Source: Chromera velia
Lineage: Eukaryota; Sar; Chromeraceae
DNA: 49,644 nucleotides
Assembly (NCBI GenBank): GCA_018398765.1
Contig: JAHBMJ010000064.1
Location: 2,501-52,144, forward strand
Direction of reading: 5' to 3'
Shown here: positions 41,919-49,644 of the stretch, piece after piece
How positions within the stretch are numbered: the first letter of the stretch is position 1
Layout: every line of letters starts with the position of its first letter
Made by a program: the position numbers and the translations under genes
Notes under the pieces: model-generated
What the model was told of the DNA's origin: nothing
The model's database searches: none
The model's input: only the letters and a program-made list of their open reading frames with translations

Positions 41919-43149
41919 GTCGGCAGGCAGACAGGCAGGCAGGCAGGCAGGCAGACAGACAGACAACACTTCTGAAAGAGGCAGAGGCACACTTGCAGCA
42001 GTTGGAGCAGAAAGTACAAATCAGACACGAGTCACACTCTCTGCCTCAGAGTTTTTGATTTCTCAGTGAATTTCTCTTTCTCGTTCACTCCCCATTCCCC
42101 CTCGCATCCCTCCGTCGAATTCCTTTACGTTCTGGCCTTTCTGTCACAGGTTTTTTCTTCACATCCTTGCTTAGCCATCACTTTTCTTGTCGCTCTGTCT
42201 GAGGCTCTGTTCGATTCTCAGTTGTCTCAGCCTTCGCTTATGGACACAGGAGCCGTTTTCTCCCCCAGGCTCCTTTTTGCTTTCTCCGGTGGATTAGTCC
42301 TGTACTAGGATTTCTTGGACGGTTGCGCTGATCAGGATTCAATCTCCGGATCGATGCGTAAATTTATTGTTGGGTCTGTCTGTCTCCGTCCTAACACTGA
42401 ATCAATGTCTTCATCCATCCATCCATGCATCTGTGTGCAGCGGAAAGTTCGGCTTCCTTTTCAACGACTGGACTTTTCTGGTTCGTTCGTGGTACTTTGC
42501 TTTGCTTCGCTTTGCTTGAGAAGCCTCGAAGGGAAGAAGACTTGATGCTGGAATGCTCTCCTCGCAGCGCCCAGGGTTTCTGCGTCCACCTAGTGCGTTT
42601 GAGGGACCACGCCAAGCGAAGCTCGTGCAGCTTTGTTTTCGAGTTCGTGTTCTGCTCGAGCGTCTTCTGTAGCTCTTATCGACGTCTCTCTCTCCGTCTG
42701 TACGTCGGTCCGTGTTGCGATCCGAGAAGGGGTCATTCGATTTCGGAAGGTCTGTGGACACTGGGAAAGCCAAAAGAGCAGTATGACGCCGAAGTGAAAA
42801 CATTCATGATGGAAATTCGGTTGGAAGAATTGCCTGATTGTTTGTCTGCTTTCAGGTTCAACCCTGTCTGCTGGGAAGGCATTTCTTCTTCTTCTTCACT
42901 CGCTTCCCCTTTCCATGGAGGAACTCTGTCTCGGTGCGTTCCGCTGGCTGTTTGGATGCATTGTGTGTGTGTGTGTGTGTGTAGATGTTCGAGCTTTTGT
43001 AACTTCAGGCTGTGGGGTGTAACTCGAAGGGGGCCGGTGGGGTTCTTCTATGTTTGATTGTGTGAAGGCGTTGAAATTCAGAGGGTCGCCTTCCTTCAAG
43101 GTGGGCAGGGCGAATTTGAAAAGACAACACTTCTCTTTTCTTGATCCTT

Positions 43150-43154
<5 letters not shown>

Positions 43155-43215
<61 letters not shown>

Positions 43216-43248
43216 TCTGTTTGTGTGAGTGAGTGAGTGAGTGAGTGG

Positions 43249-43290
<42 letters not shown>

Positions 43291-43320
43291 GGTGTGCGTG
43301 CGTGTGTGTGTGTCTGTGTG
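43155..43320. repeat. (CT)n-(GT)n-(GAGT)n compound microsatellite
   Basis: CT then GT dinucleotides, a GAGT block near 43226-43246, then GT again, upstream of the first LRR exon recognised. Confidence 0.98.
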
Positions 43321-43387
43321 TGCGTGTCTGGGAACGAAAGGAAGAAAAAGAAAGTTCGGGTACATGTCTGCCTGTCTGTCGATCCAG

Positions 43388-45519
43388 CTGGGTCAATTAG
43401 TCCGTCAGAAACCGACCTTTTCCAGTATCTTCCCACGAACATCCAGAGACTGTCCTTTCAACGTAAGTCAGACGACTGAGACTGAGAGAGAACTTCCTTC
43501 CTTCCGTTTCGATCGTCCTTGAAATTCCCTCACCTCATTTTTTGTTGAATTAATTTATTTGCTATCAAGCAACAGTCAGTGACTGATGATGAACAATTCT
43601 CTGATGGATCGCTCGAGAGAGTTCGAGGGAGGGAGCTCTGCATGGGCTCCTGTCGGTTTCTGCATGCACGTGGAACCTTGATCTTGTTTGTGCATGTTAA
43701 GAATTCATCTAGCGATCTAAGTGTATCTTGTGCAGTTTAAAACTGACTGGAAAGAGGGAAAGTGTGTGTTCGTCCAAATGTAGATCTGCATCTGCATCAC
43801 CATTTCGTTCTCATCTTTTTGCTTTGTTGATTTTGTTCGATGTAGAGATCCACCTCTGTGCTGTTTGTCTCATGTAGAGCAGACTGTCAGTCTGATGCCC
43901 CCCCAGTTCCCTTCCGGTTGCGTGTATTGTTCTAACCCATATTTGCATGTTGAGAGATTGAAGTGTACGTCGGTGATTTGGGTAGGATCAGAAAATCATA
44001 CCGACCGTGGTTGTTGCATTTGCTTGCAGACACCAACTTTGGTGAGACAGGTCTCAAAGAGCTGAGCAAAGCAGCAGAGGCAGGCAGATTGTCGAACCTC
44101 CTTCATCTGTCACTCGACAGAATTGGTAACACGGACATGGACGGAGACGGCATGCGGTCGTTCGGGGCCGCTTTGTCGTCTTGTGACAGCGTGAGACCGC
44201 TGAAGCTGCAGACTCTCAGCCTTGTAGGCCTCCGGATAGGGTCTGGGAACGGGTTGTCCTTGATTCTGCGTAGAGACGTTGTGCCCTCTCTGCGAGAATT
44301 AAAAGTCTCCTTTTGCAAGCCTGCGCAGGTCTGTATGGTGGAGGTCGTGGCTGCAATTAGCAGAGGAGACCTGGTTGGACTTGAAAGTCTGGACTTGGAT
44401 GGTCTCGATGTGCTTCCGTTGGAGTGCTCGATGCTTGCTGGGGTTCTACGTCGTTGTCTTTTACCTTCTCTCACGCGTCTGAATCTCGACAATTGGGCTG
44501 TACCCAAGGAATGTCTCGGTTCATTGCTTCGAGCATTTGCAGAGAAACAAGAGAGGCCGCCTCTGGAGGAGGTTTTTCTTGGAGTCAGCGGGGCTTCTGT
44601 CTCTCATGCTGCAGTTTTGGGAAGTGGAGAGTTTTCTTTTGTGAAACACCTAAGCGTCTCCTTAGTAGTTATGCAGGAAGCCCTGGCATTTCTGTCGGCA
44701 CTCATTGAAGCAGCAGAGGGGTGTGTGTTGGAGCGCGTGGATTTGCAGTTGTGGGACGTGGGAGGAGAGGGTGAAGTGGTGGTTGCCTTGGCAAAGGCTC
44801 TTGAGAAAGGAAAGCTGGGAAAGGTTCTTCGGCATCTCTCGATTCGAAATGTAGCCATGGATAGTACCCTTCAGGACGCCCAGAAACTCCCACTCTTCAC
44901 CTCCATTTTGAAGCTGGAGACCCCTATGTCGTCTCTCCAGAGTCTCTCGCTGAACAGTCTGGATCTAGATGATAGTGACCTCTGGTGGGTGGGGGGTATC
45001 ATCAGAAGGGGGCAGATGCCAAATTTGAGGAGAATGGATTTATCCGAGAATGAATTTGGGCCTGAGGGACTGAAGGTTTTGATGGAGGGGGTCTGTGCAT
45101 TGGAGGGGGCGGTGCGTAATCTTGAGTCCCTCGCCCTGTCTTGCACTCAAGCAGGTCGTCAGAAAAGTGGAATCGAGGCCATGGGGGGTGCATTCTGTCT
45201 CGGAAAGCTTCCATCGCTCCGGGCGCTGTATCTGGGGAATTGTTTGATGGCCGATGCCACTGCAACCTGCCTGGTTGAGGCTCTTCAGCCTCTTCGTCTT
45301 CCTCTGTTCAGAACTCTGGATGTGCAGTGCAACCCGATGAGCCCAGACGGGGTGGATGCGTTCTTTGAGAAGATCCAGCGTGGGTCTCTGGTGGGTCTAG
45401 AAACCCTGAGAATAAAAAATGCACAGACAGATGCAGACAGACTGGGAAAGACAGTCGCAAAGGCCCAGAGAGAAGGAAAGTTGCCCTCTCTGAGAATTCA
45501 GGGAGGTCTCCCTGCATGA
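43388..45519 (+). CDS. RNI-type leucine-rich repeat protein (5' end unresolved)
   Basis: Exon 43388-43462 (ending QYLPTNIQRLSFQ) joins in phase to exon 44030-45519; together about 521 codons to the TGA. The large exon has repeated LRR cores such as LLHLSLDRI, LQTLSLVGLRI, LESLDLDGLDV, LTRLNLDNWAV, LQSLSLNSLDLDD, LRRMDLSENEFGPEGLKVL, LRALYLGNC, FRTLDVQCNPMSPDGVDAF and LETLRIKNAQ, with the ..GP.G...L.. spacing of ribonuclease-inhibitor-like repeats. Such proteins are protein-binding scaffolds; the partner and compartment are unknown. The first exon must lie upstream (phase 1 expected), perhaps in 42441-43100, where FDCVKALKFRG at about 43051 looks LRR-like, but no junction fits cleanly. The span given is therefore partial at its 5' end. 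Confidence 0.75.
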
Positions 45520-46378
45520 GTGGCTTTACGTTACTATTGAAACACTAGTTGAAACACCTCAGCAAAATCAATTTAGTGCATTTCACTTTTTATTTTTTCC
45601 AGTCAAGCACCAAAATAAAGAAAATCATCAGACCTACCTACCGCGTTGTTAAATCTACCTTTAGTTAGTAAAACTTAGTTTAATTCAGTTTAGTTTATAA
45701 ACTTACGAAGAACCAACTAACATTTAGTAATTAAACTAAGCTAGAAGCTAACAGTTGCTAGCTGCACAGATTTGACGCGTGGTTGCGCCCCCGAGCCCTC
45801 CTTACCTTCCTCCAGCGTCATGATGTGCTTCATATAGCTTCATAATCACCTATAGTATCTTATACTGTTTTATACTACAGATGATAATTAAAAATTGATG
45901 ACATGTGACATGCGCACGATAGGTGATCAAGCTTTCAATTATGAGGTTTTGCAGTTTGAAACACTAAACTAAATTGAAGAGTCAATGAAGACCACGACTA
46001 TGATATACGTTTTAATTTAGTTAGTTAGTTAAGTCTCTTTATAGTCCAGTCTTGCGTAAATATGTGAATTAATTAATTAACCAAACAAATAAACTAACTA
46101 AAGACTACGCTGGACCACGCCTATTGTATAGTACATGTTTCTTTTTTAAAATAATATGTACAGATTATGAATTTTAATATGAATCATCCTAGGAATTATC
46201 TTAACAATATTGAATAAGAATGACCATGTTTCAGTTTTAAATTTTTTTTTCATTATTTAGTACGACTTACTACATTTTTAGCAAATTGCAAGTACAAACA
46301 CAGGACATTGCGTTGATCACACAGGTTTTTGAATGCTATATACATCACAATCAAGCCAGCCTGAGGACTTCAATTTCC
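45520..46378. other. AT-rich intergenic island between convergent genes
   Basis: Tail-to-tail spacer between the LRR gene and the armadillo-like gene. It is AT-rich with TTAATTAATTAA and TTAGTTAG runs (about 46017-46100). No gene is visible. Its composition resembles the islands at 10380-11030, 23260-23790 and 31610-32640. Confidence 0.6.
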
Positions 46379-48870
46379 TCAGGCCCTTCCCCCAGCTGCA
46401 AGCACAGGCTTGTGCACCGCTGCGGCAGAAGCAGCAGCCCTCCCGTGCAGACAGTCCCCGAGCATCTGTGCTAGGAGGGCCCTGTGCGCTCTGGCCGTCT
46501 CCAGAAGCTGGCTGCCGCAGACTTGCAGAGAGGAGTTCCGAGAGAACCGAAGGAGAGCCTGCATGCATGCGATTGAGCGGGCAGCGAGCAGAGGTGTGAG
46601 CCAGCCAGGGAGGAAACGAAGGGTATGCAGGAGCCGTTTCAAAAGCATAAAAGGGGAAGGGAAGTTCCTTCGACTGGAGCAGCAGCAAACCGACCTGAGT
46701 GACGACGTCCAGAGTCGAATCTGGAAGGAACAGCCGTCCTTCCCTTCCCATCTGCAGGACAGACATTAAAGGGAAACAGGAATACATACAGACACACAGA
46801 CGGTGAGGCGGAGAGACAGAAGGACAGACACATACAGAAACAAAGGAAGGAAAACCCAACAACAGGCAATAGAGGTTACTTTGGAGCATCACAAACCGCG
46901 CATCGACACTTCAAGAGAAGATTGTCTGGTCACTTCAAACGAAGGAATTCCCATTAGACAATGCTCATTCTTTTTGTCAAAAATCTAAAAATATCCAGAA
47001 ATGTCTTATGTTTTTATCATTTCCTTCTCTTCTCGCCCACATGAGCCAGAGGGCAACCACCAAGCGAATTTCCTCTCCCTTCCCTGACGAACCTGCACGC
47101 TCCAAAGGAACACAACGGCCCACTGAGCCAGGCTCTCGTGCCGGGATCCCGTCTCCAACGCGGCACACGTCAACGCCACCAGCCGACCCAGTGTCTCCTC
47201 GCATATCTTCTCCCTTCTCTCCCCATGCAGCAGGCCCCGTCCTTTCTCTAGTGTTGCTGTGGCCTCGTGTGTCATTGGAATGGTCAGACGGAGAGGACCT
47301 CTTGAGACTGCGTACTTGTCGGCACACACGCAGACATTGGGGGAGACGAGGATGGAAGGGACCAATTCAGTGGGCAAAATGGAGACGGAAGCACAGGCAA
47401 GAAGCCTGAGGGTGGCTGTAAGGAGAATCGGAGAACCTTTACCGGCTGCTGTGAGCAGTCTTGACAGAGAAACTCCCCCTCTTGCCAGGAGAGACAGAGA
47501 CACCTTTGCATTCCCCCACGCAAGGCAAGACAGGCACTCCGTCGCTGCAGTCCCCGTCTCCTCATCAACCAGACACCCAAAGCTGCCCCCCCCAAGATTG
47601 ACAGACAGGGGCCCTCCCAGCATATCTGTACCCGCAAATGCGGTGCTCTTCTTTGCACTCGATCCCTTCCGTCTGTGCTTCCCCCCCCCTGCAGAAGCAA
47701 AGACGGATGCCAACGAGTCTCCAGGACCCCCCCCTGGGTGCATCACCCCTGTCAGCCTCTTTTGAAGGAGCAGCGCCTCAGCAGGGGACCCTCGTAATTC
47801 CGTCTCCCTCTCCTCCACATGACCCCTCCATGGCTGTGGCGGCGGGGCCATCAGCCCAGGGGAAGAAGGAAAGGAACTCCCCGCCCACCCGAGTCCCTGT
47901 GCGTGTCCGTGCACAGACCCCCTTTTCAGACTTCCAGAGGGGGGGTGGGAGGACGAAGGGGGCAGAGTGGGGAAATCTAGATAATGACCAAAAGCCAGGC
48001 AGTCCGAAACCAGCAAATCCTCATTTTCAGCTTCCCTGATCCTCTCTTTTTCTTTCTCTTCCCCCTCCATCTCTTCCTCATCATCCGACTCTCCCCACTC
48101 GTCTGTCTCGAGACGATCGTCGAGAACCCGAACTTCTGACAGGGGTGATCGCAGGCCCCCATCGGCAACAGAGCACGCAGCGGGACTGCAGAGCATTTTG
48201 AGGTCCCAGAGAGGGAGGGAGGGGGCGAAGATGGGAAGCACTGAAGAGGGGAGGGATGCGTACAGACCTAAGTTATTCGGGGCAGCTGCTGCGAGTGGGT
48301 GCAGGCCTGCATGCTCAGGTGCCTCTAGTCTCAACGCGGCAGTGTGGAGCAACTCCTTCAGAATTGCCCGTCTCTCCCCGAGTGACAGGAGAATTTCTGG
48401 ACCTCCCGCGGCCAGACTCGAGAGGAGACGACATGCTGCTGTGCAGGCTGTTCGACCATCTGGCTCGCTGGTTGTCGTTCTTTGTTTCCCACTTCCCTGC
48501 GGGTCTTTTTCTTTTGCGTCTGGGGTGGGTTTTAGGGCCTTTGAGAGCGTTCCGCGAAGAAGAAAGGGCCTGAAAGAGGTGAGTGCCTCGACAGCAACAC
48601 AGGGAGCTCCAGAACCAAGAAGAGCGAGACGGAGACGGGAGTCGCCTTCTGCGAGGGCGGCCAACTGTATGCATGAACAGAAAACAAATCAAGGCATAGG
48701 CAGGTGTACAGGTATAAATGAACATACATGTGGTCAGACAGAGAAGCACACAGCGTCCGGTCTCTTGCTTTTGAACCCAAATCCTCTCCACGCGAAAAGC
48801 ATGTATTGATGCAAGTGTCAGACGTCATTCTTACGATCAGAAGACGACTGAAGAATAAGTCAAAAGAAGC

Positions 48871-48911
<41 letters not shown>

Positions 48912-48913
48912 AA

Positions 48914-48944
<31 letters not shown>

Positions 48945-49223
48945 GAAGGAAGGAAGGAAGGAAAGAAGGAAGGAGGGAAAGGGGGAAAATCTCAGATCTG
49001 ATCAGGGAGCAGAGATTCTGTATCTTGTCTTGTGCGTCAACCCAGCTCTGCCTGCCGCGTTGGCGAGCCAAATCTATGTCGATCTATCCATCCATTCCCT
49101 CCCTGACAGCCTGACTGCCTGACTGACCGCTTCCAGTCCCCACGTGACCGTCGGAGCGTCAGACAAAAGGTTGAGCACGCTGAAGACGATCAGACGGTCC
49201 AACCCTAGTCGCATCACGTCCTC
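46379..49223 (-). CDS. Armadillo/HEAT-like protein, C-terminal part (5' end beyond window)
   Basis: Exons, sense order: 49223-49128, 48664-47093, 46751-46695, 46558-46379; phases are all 0, giving 634 codons and a TGA. Helical repeats of armadillo type are visible at both ends (RLIVFSVLNLLSDAPTVTWG, LAALAEGDSRLRLALLGSGA at the start; LSCLAWGNAKVSLSLLARGG, TAATECL, ALLRFSRNSSLQVCGSQLLE near the end). The large exon carries an acidic Glu/Asp-rich stretch and Gly/Ser/Pro-rich insertions of about 250 residues. I do not recognise an orthologue; a scaffold role is only an inference. A read-through alternative at 46695 would give a different tail; the spliced form is preferred because the next exon is repeat-like. 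The first exon shown is internal, so the gene continues past 49644. Confidence 0.65.
48870..48975. repeat. (GAAA)n/(GGAA)n tract in the armadillo-like gene intron
   Basis: Purine tetranucleotide repeat on the plus strand, (TTTC)n on the sense strand, between exons 49128-49223 and 47093-48664. Confidence 0.95.
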
Positions 49224-49644
49224 CTGCAGACACAGACAGGTAGGCAGACACACATGGACGTGCAGATTACACAAATGTATGTACACCCACGGAGGAATGA
49301 AGACCCAGTCGTAAGTTCCTCCTCCACAGACAAATTTCTGGATACACAGAGACATACATGAAGATATACATACATGCACACATGGGTGAGTGCATCCTTG
49401 CAGATGTACGTGCATACATACATACATGCATACATACATGCATACATACATACATACATGCATACATACACACACACATACTCACACAGGCAAAGGAAAA
49501 ACTTCTTGATGAAATGTTTTCCTGAAGAAAGCAGCCACCAGACTCAACAAGCGTGTGTGCGTACACACACTACGTGCCTGCCTTCTTTTCTACTCTCCTG
49601 TATGAACCCACTTCCTCACTTCCTGACCGACTCACTGATCGACT
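49224..49644. other. Intron of the armadillo-like gene with (CATA)n repeat
   Basis: Probably intron upstream of the exon starting at 49223. It includes a CATA/CATG repeat about 49395-49482. No further exon is recognised before the window edge. Confidence 0.5.

Larger units (their letters stand above)
40215..43387. other. Largely unassigned interval between BBS5 and the LRR gene
   Basis: 40470-40620 has repeated TTTTGGAGCCAGCC-like units. Three plus-strand segments join in phase and look exon-like: 40937-41036, 41158-41333 and 41847-41918, all with CAG acceptors and GT donors; the last donor opens into (GGCA)n as other introns here do. A further candidate lies in 42441-42840. They could be upstream exons of the LRR gene or of a separate gene. 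I see no recognised domain. Confidence 0.4.

Noticed and set aside
46317-46695. Read-through C-terminus of the armadillo-like gene (ending near 46317)
   Set aside because: The spliced alternative via 46695 to 46558 keeps phase and gives a helical repeat-like tail; the read-through tail is Cys/Ser/Pro-rich.

Overview
This is nuclear DNA from a eukaryote. The protein-coding genes are cut into many short, phase-consistent exons with GT donors and almost invariant TGCAG acceptors, the introns are full of microsatellites, and nothing looks bacterial or organellar. The mix of an RRP12-type ribosome-biogenesis factor, a PHO80-like cyclin, an F-box/kelch protein, a BBSome subunit (BBS5, implying a flagellated stage) and a ribonuclease-inhibitor-type LRR protein, together with base composition near 50 percent GC broken by very AT-rich islands, best fits a free-living alveolate such as a chromerid alga (Chromera-like). 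The species call is an inference; the gene calls rest on translated sequence.

Layout: 463-10371 (+) RRP12, 13 exons. 10315-11752 a 719-bp tandem duplication that contains the RRP12 stop region and ends at an assembly gap. 11792-17699 a gene-poor stretch. 17700-21558 (-) PHO80-like cyclin, 6 exons. 22249-22884 (+) single-exon membrane protein, divergent from the cyclin across a GC-rich palindromic spacer. 22885-25671 no convincing gene, with an AT-rich island and a degenerate 46-bp minisatellite. 25672-29557 (-) F-box/kelch protein, 4 exons, one intron holding a 2-base gap in a C/G homopolymer. 30044-31435 two copies of a 548-bp repeat with inverted ends, followed by a palindrome-rich and then AT-rich island. 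33071-40214 (-) BBS5, reconstructed here from 13 small exons, one of which abuts an assembly gap. 40215-43387 mostly unassigned, with possible + strand exons. 43388-45519 (+) LRR protein, 5' end unresolved. 45520-46378 an AT-rich island. 46379-49223 (-) C-terminal part of an armadillo-like protein that runs off the right edge.

The genes are not an operon and share no pathway: they cover ribosome assembly, CDK control, ubiquitin-ligase substrate choice and ciliary trafficking. What unites the window is intron architecture. Half of the donors have C at +3 (GTCNGT), many introns open with tetranucleotide repeats phased exactly on the donor, (TG)n runs lie on the sense strand, and three introns carry a duplicated 3' splice site plus exon start separated by a short spacer, two of which are near-perfect foldbacks. 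That last pattern is the most novel signal here.
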